Translations under genes and position numbers: made by a program | The notes under the pieces: generated by a model | What the model was told of the DNA's origin: nothing | The model's database searches: none | The model's input: the letters and a program-made list of their open reading frames with translations, nothing else | From: JBGTCD01 sp041749015 | GTDB taxonomy: Bacteria; Bacteroidota; Bacteroidia; Cytophagales; Cyclobacteriaceae | Length of the DNA stretch: 19,914 nucleotides | Assembly: GCA_041749015.1 (NCBI GenBank) | Contig: JBGTCD010000032.1 | Location: forward strand, 1 to 19,914 | Direction: 5' to 3' | Shown here: in pieces, positions 7,901 to 15,058 of the stretch | Numbering within the stretch: position 1 is the first letter of the stretch | Layout of the letters: each line of letters begins with the position of its first letter

Positions 7901-8866
7901 TTAAAGTAAAGGATCTAAAAATTCAAAAGCTCTGGTATTCATCCAATTTGGTCCGCCTCCAGCGGGGGTAAACCCGACATGCCCACCGAGTCTTGGCACC
8001 TCCAGGTATACCTTATCATGGCCTGCGGCTAACTCAAAAGGATAGCAGGTTTGGGGTAAGAAGGGATCGTTCCAGGCGTTAACCAGTAATAAGGGCACCC
8101 TCACCCCATCCAAAAACTGACCGCTGCTGCACTGTGCGTAAAAATCTTTTGAATCCTTAAACCCATGTAATGGAGCAGTATAGACATCGTCAAACTCAGA
8201 AAATGTCTTAATTTTAGGCAGTCGCTCAATATCAAATTGGTCAGGATAAAGCGCATGCTTGGCAATAATTTTTTTACGCAGTTTCTTCATGAAACGGTTA
8301 AAATAAATTCGGTTATGAGGTTTTTCCAACTCCTGGGAACTGCCAGCCAAATCACATGGTACAGAAAATACCGCTGCACCAATTATGGGTGGTTTAAGTT
8401 GACTGCCTCGTTCCCCTAGGTATTTCACTGTAAGGCTCCCACCCATACTGAACCCCGCCATGGCGACTTTTCGATATTGGTATTTATTGATTGAATGCTG
8501 CAATACCAGGTCCAGGTCGTCTGTGGCCCCATGATGATAAAAGATAGGCAGCCTGTTGATCTCGCCACTACAACTCCGGCAATTCCATGCCATAATGTCC
8601 CAGCCACGTTCGTAAAAATACTGAGCCATCCTTTTGATATAATACCGGTCAGAGCTCCCTTCAAGGCCATGGGATAGCACTAATAATTTGTCAGCATCCT
8701 GTGTGACCCAGTCAATATCCAAAAAATCCCCATCCGGAGTATCTATCCGCTCCCTGGTAAAAATGGGTTCTTCTGCAGCACCCCATAGGCTCGGAATGAT
8801 GGTGGCCAAATGGCCATTGCGAAGATAAAATGGAGGGCGGTAATCAGAGTCTTTTATAAATGGCAT
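7901..8866 (-). CDS. YheT/ABHD-family alpha/beta hydrolase
   Basis: A 321-residue alpha/beta hydrolase of the YheT (UPF0017, related to ABHD1/3) family. Family landmarks are an N-terminal FYLRNGHLATI, the HGLEGSSDRYY oxyanion region (residues 66-76), the nucleophile elbow GFSMGG with Ser140, Asp267 in NAWNDPF and His296 in GGHVGF, which complete the triad. Members are carboxylesterases or lipases acting on short acyl esters or lipids; the true substrate here is unknown. No signal peptide is seen, so it should be cytoplasmic or peripheral. The start ATG at 8866 gives the standard family N-terminus. ndh follows on the same strand; a functional link is not evident. Confidence 0.88.
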   Translation of the reverse strand: MPFIKDSDYRPPFYLRNGHLATIIPSLWGAAEEPIFTRERIDTPDGDFLDIDWVTQDADKLLVLSHGLEGSSDRYYIKRMAQYFYERGWDIMAWNCRSCSGEINRLPIFYHHGATDDLDLVLQHSINKYQYRKVAMAGFSMGGSLTVKYLGERGSQLKPPIIGAAVFSVPCDLAGSSQELEKPHNRIYFNRFMKKLRKKIIAKHALYPDQFDIERLPKIKTFSEFDDVYTAPLHGFKDSKDFYAQCSSGQFLDGVRVPLLLVNAWNDPFLPQTCYPFELAAGHDKVYLEVPRLGGHVGFTPAGGGPNWMNTRAFEFLDPLL

Positions 8867-8914
8867 TGAAATACGGTACTTTTAAAACCCTAAAAACCTC
8901 AAAATAATCACTTC

Positions 8915-8935
8915 GGAGAAAAAATATTTTCCTCC
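8915..8935 (-). other. Leader hairpin upstream of the hydrolase gene
   Basis: In the minus-strand RNA, a GGAGG-side arm pairs with a CTCC-side arm to give a 9-bp stem (one G-U pair) with a 3-base loop. It lies between the promoter-like element at 8946-8953 and the ATG at 8866, in the predicted leader of about 75 bases. It has no following U-run on the minus strand. It may stabilise the message or be fortuitous. Confidence 0.3.
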
Positions 8936-8945
8936 AAAACAGGCC

Positions 8946-8953
8946 CAAATATA
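8946..8953 (-). promoter_or_regulatory. Promoter -7 element TATATTTG for the hydrolase gene
   Basis: Minus-strand TATATTTG matches TAnnTTTG exactly. It is 79 bases before the hydrolase ATG, so the leader would be about 70-75 bases. No good -33 TTG is found at the expected spacing, which lowers confidence. Confidence 0.45.
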
Positions 8954-9036
8954 GCCAGTTTAAGAAATCATTAAAGGAAATTAAAATTTATAACAATTAG
9001 GTAACAATAAATCCTAACCTTGTAATAGAAAAATCG

Positions 9037-9044
9037 TATATTTG
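9037..9044 (+). promoter_or_regulatory. Promoter -7 element TATATTTG of a short transcription unit
   Basis: Plus-strand TATATTTG matches TAnnTTTG exactly. The nearest TTG upstream (9020-9022) is only 14 bases away, shorter than the usual 17-23. Transcription from here would begin near 9048-9051 and run straight into the strong terminator at 9089-9117, before reaching the kinase gene at 9164. Confidence 0.55.
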
Positions 9045-9049
9045 ATGTA

Positions 9050-9118
9050 AGTAGAATTTTTCTTCATAAAATTCAAGGTTATTGGTTTGGCCGGAGTTTC
9101 TCCGGCCTTTCTTTTTTA
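9050..9118 (+). ncRNA. Candidate short two-hairpin RNA (or attenuated leader of the kinase gene)
   Basis: Between the TATATTTG element and the terminator lies a stretch of about 65-70 bases with no usable ORF. It contains a perfect 7-bp hairpin, GAATTTT (9054-9060) with AAAATTC (9068-9074) and a 7-base loop TCTTCAT, then a short unpaired part, then the 8-bp GC-rich terminator hairpin. Promoter, structure and terminator in this order are what a small RNA gene looks like. The alternative is a transcription attenuator for the deoxynucleoside kinase 45 bases downstream. I recognise no known RNA family; expression is inferred. The start is estimated from the -7 element. Confidence 0.45.
9089..9117 (+). 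terminator. Strong intrinsic terminator upstream of the kinase gene
   Basis: GGCCGGAG (9089-9096), loop TTT, CTCCGGCC (9100-9107): a perfect 8-bp GC-rich stem followed by TTTCTTTTTT. This is the clearest terminator in the window. No annotated plus-strand gene lies between it and the divergent hydrolase start at 8866, so it must end either a small RNA or a kinase leader. Confidence 0.85.
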
Positions 9119-9163
9119 CTTTTTTCCTGACAACTTTGGAAGTTCAGATTTTGTTTTCCCTTT

Positions 9164-9805
9164 ATGGCGAAAGATCGTGACGTAAAGCATATTGCAATTT
9201 CTGGCAATATTGCCTCCGGCAAAACCACCTTGACTGAGATGCTATCCCGGCATTACGGCTGGAAGCCCATCCTTGAACCCGTAGATGATAATCCTTATTT
9301 GGAAGATTTCTATGCAGACATGCATCGGTGGGCCTTTCATCTTCAGATATACTTTCTCAATCATCGATTCAAGCAAGTTAAGGATATCCGTGTTGATGGT
9401 GTCCCCTCTATTCAGGATCGCACGATTTATGAGGATGCCCACATCTTTGCAAAGGCTTTGCATGAATCCGGCTATATAAAATCACGTGACTACGCCAACT
9501 ATCTGGATATATATGAGTCTATGGTCAGTCTTGTGGAGCCTCCGGATCTTTTGGTTTACCTACAGGCAGATATTCCTCGATTGGTCAGTCAAATACAAAA
9601 GCGGGGCAGGGAATATGAAAATGCCATCCGTCTGGATTACCTCAAAAATCTTAACCGGCATTACGAAGACTGGATCTCCAATTATAGCGCAGGTAATCTA
9701 TTAGTCGTCAATGTGAACGACATTGATTTTGTTACCAATGATGGAGACTTTTCAGATATCGTTCAAAGAATTGACAGGGAATTGTTTGGCTTGTTTTCGA
9801 AGTAA
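9164..9805 (+). CDS. Deoxynucleoside kinase (deoxyadenosine/deoxyguanosine kinase type)
   Basis: A 213-residue P-loop kinase of the dNK family that phosphorylates deoxynucleosides to their 5'-monophosphates for nucleotide salvage. Walker A is GNIASGKT (residues 14-21); the catalytic and substrate-binding Glu38 is in ILEPVDDNP; the DR motif is DRT (85-87) followed by IYED; and the arginine-rich lid is QKRGREYE (145-152). These fit the bacterial dAK/dGK group (for example B. subtilis Dgk/Dck), but the base specificity cannot be read from sequence by eye. The ATG at 9164 gives a short N-terminus before the P-loop. It stands alone on the plus strand, 45 bases after a strong terminator, so it needs read-through or its own weak promoter (CAACTTTG at 9130-9137 is a one-mismatch candidate). 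Confidence 0.9.
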   Translation: MAKDRDVKHIAISGNIASGKTTLTEMLSRHYGWKPILEPVDDNPYLEDFYADMHRWAFHLQIYFLNHRFKQVKDIRVDGVPSIQDRTIYEDAHIFAKALHESGYIKSRDYANYLDIYESMVSLVEPPDLLVYLQADIPRLVSQIQKRGREYENAIRLDYLKNLNRHYEDWISNYSAGNLLVVNVNDIDFVTNDGDFSDIVQRIDRELFGLFSK

Positions 9806-9815
9806 ATCGCTAATC

Positions 9816-9989
9816 TTAATCGACCTTCAAAGAGTCTCTTTTGGCATCATTATCTTTTAAAATTCGTTCCTTAAGCTGCGGCTTAGATCCGGGAAAGGTC
9901 GTCTTGCGGCTGATGTCATAACTTACAGCAAGGATAATTATCAAAAATATGATGGCAATTATTAAAAATATCTTTTTTGACCTCTTCAT
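9816..9989 (-). CDS. Small single-span membrane protein (57 aa)
   Basis: A 57-residue ORF that I found by translating the minus strand between its neighbours. It begins with a basic MKRSKK, then a hydrophobic segment of about 16 residues (7-22, mostly Ile, Leu, Phe) and a polar, charged C-terminal tail of about 35 residues. The positive N-terminus predicts N-in, C-out. Its ATG overlaps the DUF4442 stop codon as ATGA (9989-9986), the same coupling seen within the his operon, which is the main argument that it is real. I do not recognise a family. It is the last gene of the rhomboid operon and ends 10 bases from the convergent kinase gene. Confidence 0.72.
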   Translation of the reverse strand: MKRSKKIFLIIAIIFLIIILAVSYDISRKTTFPGSKPQLKERILKDNDAKRDSLKVD

Positions 9990-10447
9990 TCTTTTTTAGA
10001 ATTAAAATCCTTTCTGCGTACATAAACAGTTTTATCGACTTCTGCCACAATCTCGCCTTCCTTATTTTTCACTAAGCAATTAAATATAAAATCTTTTTTT
10101 CCGACAGCATCCACCGCATCTTTGATGGCTTTTACCTGTGCCTCGGTAAGCTCAAATTCAGCAGTCACTGTCCCCTTTCCGGGTAACTTAAAACGAATAT
10201 TGGCCGCCTTGTCCCACACAATGTAATCCCGACCCAACTGTTGCATCAGCATGAGCATGTACCAGGGGTCACACATCGAGTACAATGACCCCCCATAATG
10301 CACCCCCACATAGTTGCGATTGTACCACCGCATTCTAAGTGCCACCTTCACCCGGAGCAATTCCGGATGCATGTACTGCACCCTGATGCCCGCTCCCCAT
10401 AATGGCGGCCACCAATTAATTAGTTTAATTCGTTTACTTTTTCTCAC
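9986..10447 (-). CDS. DUF4442 hotdog-fold protein
   Basis: About 153 residues matching the DUF4442 family, a hotdog-fold group related to PaaI/YiiD-type acyl-CoA thioesterases. Recognisable features are an N-terminal NWWPPLWGAGIRV, RWYNRNYVGVHYGG, LYSMCDPWYMLML and DYIVWDKAANIRF. The enzymatic activity of this family is not established; a thioesterase-like role is only inferred from the fold. Start choice: a GTG at 10483 would give 165 residues and overlap the rhomboid gene by 35 bases, but the GTG at 10447, one base after the rhomboid stop, has an AGGA about nine bases upstream and gives the family's usual N-terminus, so I prefer it. Its stop overlaps the next small gene by ATGA. Confidence 0.85.
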   Translation of the reverse strand: MRKSKRIKLINWWPPLWGAGIRVQYMHPELLRVKVALRMRWYNRNYVGVHYGGSLYSMCDPWYMLMLMQQLGRDYIVWDKAANIRFKLPGKGTVTAEFELTEAQVKAIKDAVDAVGKKDFIFNCLVKNKEGEIVAEVDKTVYVRRKDFNSKKE

Positions 10448-10448
10448 A

Positions 10449-11009
10449 CTATACTTTCCTTTCTTTATAAAATACGAACCCACAAAATAACCCCATCAAT
10501 GCCCCCGACAGGTGAGACTCCCACGAAATGGTAGGATGTGAGGGCATTACACCATATAGTATGGAACCATAGGTTATGATTACCAAGGCCGAAATGATCA
10601 ATGACCAAAAATCTCTTCTGAGAAGTCCAAATGATATCAAAAAGAAAGCTAGTCCATAAATCAACCCGCTGGCTCCAATATGGTTGGCATCCCTGCCGAT
10701 ACCCCATACGAGTATATTGGTTCCCAAATAGCAAATAAAGAACACCTTTCGGGCAATCCGGTTATAAAAATAAAATAAAATTGCTCCTAAAAACAGCATA
10801 GGGACTGTATTGGAAATGAGATGTCCCACATTCCCGTGAAGCATTGGTGCCATGACGATCCCTATGAGCCCGTGAAATGTTCTGGGGTAGATGCCAAAAT
10901 TGCTCAGATAAATGCCGTAAGCATATTCTAAAGTGAAGAATAGCCACATCAGAAATACTAGTCTGATTGCAATTACAGAGCTACCGATCAGCGTAGGTTT
11001 GCCTGCCAT
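10449..11009 (-). CDS. Rhomboid-family intramembrane serine protease
   Basis: A 186-residue polytopic membrane protein with about six hydrophobic segments. The rhomboid signature is complete: HGNVGHLISN (residues 58-67) contributes the oxyanion residues, the nucleophile Ser114 lies in GASG (112-115), and the catalytic His166 is in SHLSGALMG (165-173). This is the minimal six-helix bacterial form without an extra domain. Rhomboids cleave single-span membrane proteins within or near the bilayer; the substrate here is unknown. It is the second gene of a minus-strand operon, eight bases after the TerB-like gene, and is followed at once by DUF4442 and a single-span small membrane protein. Confidence 0.9.
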   Translation of the reverse strand: MAGKPTLIGSSVIAIRLVFLMWLFFTLEYAYGIYLSNFGIYPRTFHGLIGIVMAPMLHGNVGHLISNTVPMLFLGAILFYFYNRIARKVFFICYLGTNILVWGIGRDANHIGASGLIYGLAFFLISFGLLRRDFWSLIISALVIITYGSILYGVMPSHPTISWESHLSGALMGLFCGFVFYKERKV

Positions 11010-11017
11010 TTTAAGCC

Positions 11018-11482
11018 TTAAGCAGCTGGATTTTTAATCATAGAAAGTGCAATCAATTCCATTTCCTCTGCCCCAATTTTATTCATTCCAAAAATACCAC
11101 CAGATGCTTCTGCCACCTTTTTGGCAGTGTCCAATAGTGAAACATAGAGTTCTTTGGAAAACTTGGGGTCCAGGTCTGGAAAAATATCATTCAACATGGA
11201 TAGCTCTTCCTGAATGACTATATTTCGCTTAGTAGCTTCTGAAGGCAAATTCATCATGACCACCTTGAGCTTGTCCTCAAAACTGTTATTGACCTCTTTG
11301 TAAAAATTGTACAGCACAGGACTTGAAATTTTCTGCCGTTTTCTGGCTATAGATGCTGCCTCCCTGATTTCATTTTGGTCAATATGGTCATCAGCGCCCG
11401 CTATAAGAAGAGAAACCAAAAAAGGTGCTTTGATTAAGGTTTCTATTTGATGATCGGGTAGATGATGCAACTCAGGAATCAT
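11018..11482 (-). CDS. TerB-like helical protein of unknown function
   Basis: A 154-residue soluble, apparently all-helical protein. Two acidic segments, GADDHIDQNEI near residues 29-39 and IGAEEMELI near 137-145, resemble the pattern of TerB (tellurite resistance B) domains, where acidic residues can bind metal. I only resemble-match this by eye, so the family call is tentative; it may simply be a conserved Bacteroidota protein. There is no signal peptide or membrane segment. It is the first gene of the rhomboid operon, and its start at 11482 faces the divergent response-regulator gene across 133 bases. Confidence 0.65.
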   Translation of the reverse strand: MIPELHHLPDHQIETLIKAPFLVSLLIAGADDHIDQNEIREAASIARKRQKISSPVLYNFYKEVNNSFEDKLKVVMMNLPSEATKRNIVIQEELSMLNDIFPDLDPKFSKELYVSLLDTAKKVAEASGGIFGMNKIGAEEMELIALSMIKNPAA

Positions 11483-11615
11483 AGACTATTATTTCAGCAG
11501 GAAATTAAAGTTAGCAGAAAAAGGAAAATAATTCTACCAATTAGGGGTAAATTTATCTATGAAGATATTAGTTTAGAAAAATTTTCTTAATCTTACTCGA
11601 AGACGGCCATTAGGT

Positions 11616-12977
11616 ATGTATCAAAACGAACCTTTTAAGATTTTTGTGGTTGAGGATGACCCGGCCTATATAAAGTTTTTGGAATATGTATTGAGTCTGA
11701 ATCCTGATTTTGAGGTAAAGGCTTTCCATAATGGCAAGGACTTTCTGGTCAAGCTCCATGAGAAGCCTTCACTGATTACCCTTGATTATACCCTTCCCGA
11801 TTTAAGTGGTGAGGAAGTATTGAATCAGATCAGAGCCTTTGATCCAGGTATACCGGTGATCATCATTTCAGCACAGGAAAAGGTAGGTACGGCGGTACAA
11901 CTGCTAAAACTAGGGGCCTATGACTATATCATCAAAGATGAAGATACTAAGGACCGGTTACTTAATTCAATTAATAATGCACGCAAAAATATCACCCTTG
12001 TAAAAGAGCTGGATCTCCTGAGGGAAGAAATCTCTGAAAAATACGAATTTGGGAAAAGCATTATAGGTAATAGCCCTGCTATTAAAAAAGTCTTTAAAAT
12101 TTTAGAAAAAGCTGTTTCCACCAATATCACAGTGTCGATCACTGGTGCGACCGGTACCGGTAAAGAGTTGGTGGCCAAGGCTATCCATTACAATTCTAAA
12201 AGAAAAAAGAAGCCTTTTGTAGCTGTCAATATAGCAGCCATCCCTTCTGAACTAATTGAATCAGAATTATTTGGTCATGAAAAGGGAGCATTTACAGGCG
12301 CCAACACCAGAAGGACCGGAAAATTTGAAGAAGCACAGGAAGGCAGCATTTTCCTGGATGAGATTGGTGAAATGGATCTTAACCTCCAGGCCAAGTTACT
12401 TCGGATAATTCAGGAGCGTGAGGTCACCAGAATCGGTGGCAGCAATACGGTAAAACTCGATGTGCGGATCATTGTAGCCACACATAGAAATCTCGCTGAG
12501 GAAGTAAAAGAAGGTCGGTTTAGGGAAGATTTATACTACAGACTCCTCGGGCTTCCAGTACAATTACCTGCCCTTAAAGAGCGGGATCAGGACATCCTTA
12601 TTCTCGCAAAATTCTTCCTGGATCAGTTTATCAAAGAAAATCAACTTTCAAAAATTTCTCTTTCCGCCGCTGCTCAGGAAAAACTCATGAGACACGGCTA
12701 CCCGGGAAATGTCAGGGAATTGCGGTCAATAATTGAGCTGGCTGCGGTGATGGCCAACGAGGGCTTTATAGAAGCAGAGGATATTTCTTTTAATAGTCTT
12801 ACCAAAGCTGAGAACATCATTCAGGAAGAAATGACCCTTAAGTCCTATACATTTAAAATCATACGACATTATCTGGATAAATATGATGGGAATGTGCTTA
12901 AAGTTGCTGAAGTTCTGGATATTGGCAAATCCTCCATATACCGGTATTTAAAAGATATGGAATCTGAAGGTTATTAA
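11616..12977 (+). CDS. Sigma-54-dependent response regulator (NtrC family)
   Basis: A 453-residue regulator with three domains. The receiver (1 to about 125) has acidic residues Glu13/Asp14, phospho-acceptor Asp57 in LDYTLPD, Ser85 and Lys107. The AAA+ sigma-54 interaction domain (about 148-380) has Walker A GATGTGKE (177-184), the sigma-54-contacting GAFTGA loop (224-229), Walker B FLDE (246-249) and the arginine-rich RFREDLYYR. The C-terminal Fis-type helix-turn-helix lies about 420-447. Phosphorylation should trigger ATP-driven opening of sigma-54 promoters. The Walker A has Ala where most NtrC proteins have Glu; this is tolerated in the family. The kinase gene follows after one base, so the two are a cognate pair. 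Confidence 0.95.
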   Translation: MYQNEPFKIFVVEDDPAYIKFLEYVLSLNPDFEVKAFHNGKDFLVKLHEKPSLITLDYTLPDLSGEEVLNQIRAFDPGIPVIIISAQEKVGTAVQLLKLGAYDYIIKDEDTKDRLLNSINNARKNITLVKELDLLREEISEKYEFGKSIIGNSPAIKKVFKILEKAVSTNITVSITGATGTGKELVAKAIHYNSKRKKKPFVAVNIAAIPSELIESELFGHEKGAFTGANTRRTGKFEEAQEGSIFLDEIGEMDLNLQAKLLRIIQEREVTRIGGSNTVKLDVRIIVATHRNLAEEVKEGRFREDLYYRLLGLPVQLPALKERDQDILILAKFFLDQFIKENQLSKISLSAAAQEKLMRHGYPGNVRELRSIIELAAVMANEGFIEAEDISFNSLTKAENIIQEEMTLKSYTFKIIRHYLDKYDGNVLKVAEVLDIGKSSIYRYLKDMESEGY

Positions 12978-12978
12978 C

Positions 12979-14919
12979 ATGAGCAAGACTAAACCACTAG
13001 AGGATTACGTAAGCCAGGGGCAGTTCTATAAGGCTGTAGTAGAGGATGGTTCGGATATCATACTGGTGGTGGATTTTGAAGGCAACATATTGTACCACAA
13101 TCCTTCTGTAGAAGACACCTTAGGCTATGCCCCCGGCAGCCTGATTGGCGAAAACTTCTTTAGGCTGGTTAAGCCTGAAACCCTGAATGAAGTAAAGAAA
13201 AAATTTATAGCCAGCACAAAAAAACCCTATACAGAAGGTGTGGAATTCCTGTTTTTATGTGCAGACCAAACCTACAAGTATCTTGAATTTAATGCCATTA
13301 ATATTAAACAAAAGGAGGGCATCCAGGGATTGATTCTGGACTGCAGGGATATGACCCAAAGGAAAAAGGACGCAGAGGAGCTCCTCAGGGCTCAAAAAGC
13401 CAAGGAACAATTTTTGGCCAACATGAGCCATGAGATTAGAACTCCCATTAATGGTATTGCAGGGATGGCCCAGCTATTGTCGGAAAGTGACAGCAAATTC
13501 GAACGGGAAAAATATATTGCCGCTATTAAAAATTCAGTGGATAACTTAAAGGTTATCATCAATGACATTCTGGACCTATCCATTATCGAATCTGGTAAAA
13601 TCAAACTGGAACGTGTAGGATTTGATATCCGGTATCAACTTATGGCGGTGATTGACACCTTCGTCTATCAGACCAACGAAAAAGGAATAAAACTAAAATA
13701 TGATATTGACCCAAGTATTGATAAAGTAGTCATAGGAGACCCGGTGCGGCTCAATCAGGTATTAATCAATCTTATTAGTAATGCAGTGAAATTCACCCAT
13801 CAGGGTGAGATTAACGTGAGTGTTAAAACAAAGAAAAAAGACCTTAACAAAGCTATAATTGAATTTGCAGTAAGTGATACCGGTGTGGGGATCCCCCCGG
13901 AAAAATTTGAAAGTATTTTTGATAGTTTTTCTCAAGCCGATGAAAGCGTAACCAGAAAATATGGTGGCACAGGTCTGGGACTGACTATTTCCAGGCAGTT
14001 GGTTGAAATTCAAGAAGGAAAAATTACCGTAAAAAGCAAAGAAGGCAAGGGAACCACTTTTACTTTTTATATACCCTACGAACTGGGTGCAGAAAGGGAC
14101 CTGGTGGAAAAGGATTCCGGGTCCCGAAAATATCAACAGTTTTCTTATAGCGGTGAGTTTGATGGCATGAAACTATTGCTCGTTGAGGATAATGACATCA
14201 ACAGGCTTTATGCTGCCAATGTCCTCAAAAAATGGAATTGCGAACTTGATACTGCAGAAAACGGATTTATAGCACTGGAAAAATTAAGAAAGAAAGATTA
14301 TGACGTAATCTTGATGGATGTACAAATGCCGGTAATGGATGGATATGAAGCCACTAGAACCATTCGCGGTGAATTCCCAAAGCCTAAATCAAAAACACCT
14401 ATTATTGCCCTTACAGCCAACGCCATCAAAGGAGATAATGAAAAATGTATTGCTCTTGGCATGAATGATTACATTCCAAAACCATTTGTACCAGAAGATC
14501 TGTTTAGAATACTTCTGAAATTCAGAAAAAACATCAAAAGACCTAAAACCATAATTTCCGATGAGACCTCCGAAGCAAAAAAACTGGTAGACCTGAGCTA
14601 TTTAAGAAACGTATCCAATAATGATGAGAATTTCATAAAAGAAATGATCGATACCTTTCTGAAGAATATCCCTGTAGCCCTGGAGGAAGCACAAAAATTC
14701 AGCGAAGAAAAAAACTGGCATGAATTAGGGCGCACCATCCACAGGATCAAACCCTCAATTACCTTTATGGGAATCACCAATATGAAAGAGCGAGTTACTG
14801 CATTAGAGGCTTTATGCAGTCAGGAACCTATCAATGAAAATTTCATCCTATTAGAACTTGACCATCTCCTTCAAACCTGCACTGAAGCTCTCAATGAGTT
14901 AAGACAAGAGGTTATTTAG
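12979..14919 (+). CDS. Soluble PAS hybrid histidine kinase with receiver and HPt domains
   Basis: A 646-residue sensor. In order: a PAS domain (about 15-130), HisKA with phospho-accepting His151 in SHEIRTP, HATPase with N-box Asn268, G1 DTGVG (300-304) and G2 GGTGLGL (329-335), a receiver with Asp447 in LMDVQMP and Lys501, and a C-terminal HPt domain with His588 in IHRIKPS. No membrane segment or signal peptide is seen, so it should sense a cytoplasmic cue or one carried by its PAS domain. Phosphate can flow His151, Asp447, His588, then Asp57 of the upstream regulator. It starts one base after the regulator stop. Confidence 0.95.
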   Translation: MSKTKPLEDYVSQGQFYKAVVEDGSDIILVVDFEGNILYHNPSVEDTLGYAPGSLIGENFFRLVKPETLNEVKKKFIASTKKPYTEGVEFLFLCADQTYKYLEFNAINIKQKEGIQGLILDCRDMTQRKKDAEELLRAQKAKEQFLANMSHEIRTPINGIAGMAQLLSESDSKFEREKYIAAIKNSVDNLKVIINDILDLSIIESGKIKLERVGFDIRYQLMAVIDTFVYQTNEKGIKLKYDIDPSIDKVVIGDPVRLNQVLINLISNAVKFTHQGEINVSVKTKKKDLNKAIIEFAVSDTGVGIPPEKFESIFDSFSQADESVTRKYGGTGLGLTISRQLVEIQEGKITVKSKEGKGTTFTFYIPYELGAERDLVEKDSGSRKYQQFSYSGEFDGMKLLLVEDNDINRLYAANVLKKWNCELDTAENGFIALEKLRKKDYDVILMDVQMPVMDGYEATRTIRGEFPKPKSKTPIIALTANAIKGDNEKCIALGMNDYIPKPFVPEDLFRILLKFRKNIKRPKTIISDETSEAKKLVDLSYLRNVSNNDENFIKEMIDTFLKNIPVALEEAQKFSEEKNWHELGRTIHRIKPSITFMGITNMKERVTALEALCSQEPINENFILLELDHLLQTCTEALNELRQEVI

Positions 14920-14930
14920 TTCCTATTTTG

Positions 14931-14961
14931 AGATTAAATTCCCATATTGGGTTTTTTATCT
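14931..14961 (+). terminator. Possible terminator of the regulator/kinase operon
   Basis: An imperfect hairpin whose arms pair at 11 of 14 positions, with a CCCA/TGGG core (14941-14944 and 14948-14951) and a 3-base loop; a TTTTTT run follows the core. It begins 11 bases after the kinase stop. The core is short and interrupted, so strength is uncertain. Confidence 0.4.
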
Positions 14962-15058
14962 TAGCTTACTTTAATTAAATAACTGATTTTCAATTACATA
15001 TAGAAGTGGAATTATATTGGTATTATATTCGTCAATCAATTTTTTAAACTTTACAGAT

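Noticed and set aside
10448..10483. Longer DUF4442 start (GTG at 10483)
   Set aside because: It overlaps the rhomboid gene by 35 bases, and the GTG at 10447 has a better ribosome site and a family-like N-terminus.
11506..11513. TAACTTTA on the minus strand as a promoter for the rhomboid operon
   Set aside because: One mismatch to TAnnTTTG at the conserved G, and the TTG upstream is 24 bases away; too weak to list.
15024..15031. TATATTCG as a promoter for the receiver-like gene
   Set aside because: Mismatch in the TTTG core and no -33 element.
15017..15058. 14-residue extension of the receiver-like gene from a TTG
   Set aside because: The ATG at 15059 begins directly with the first receiver-like strand; the extension adds nothing.
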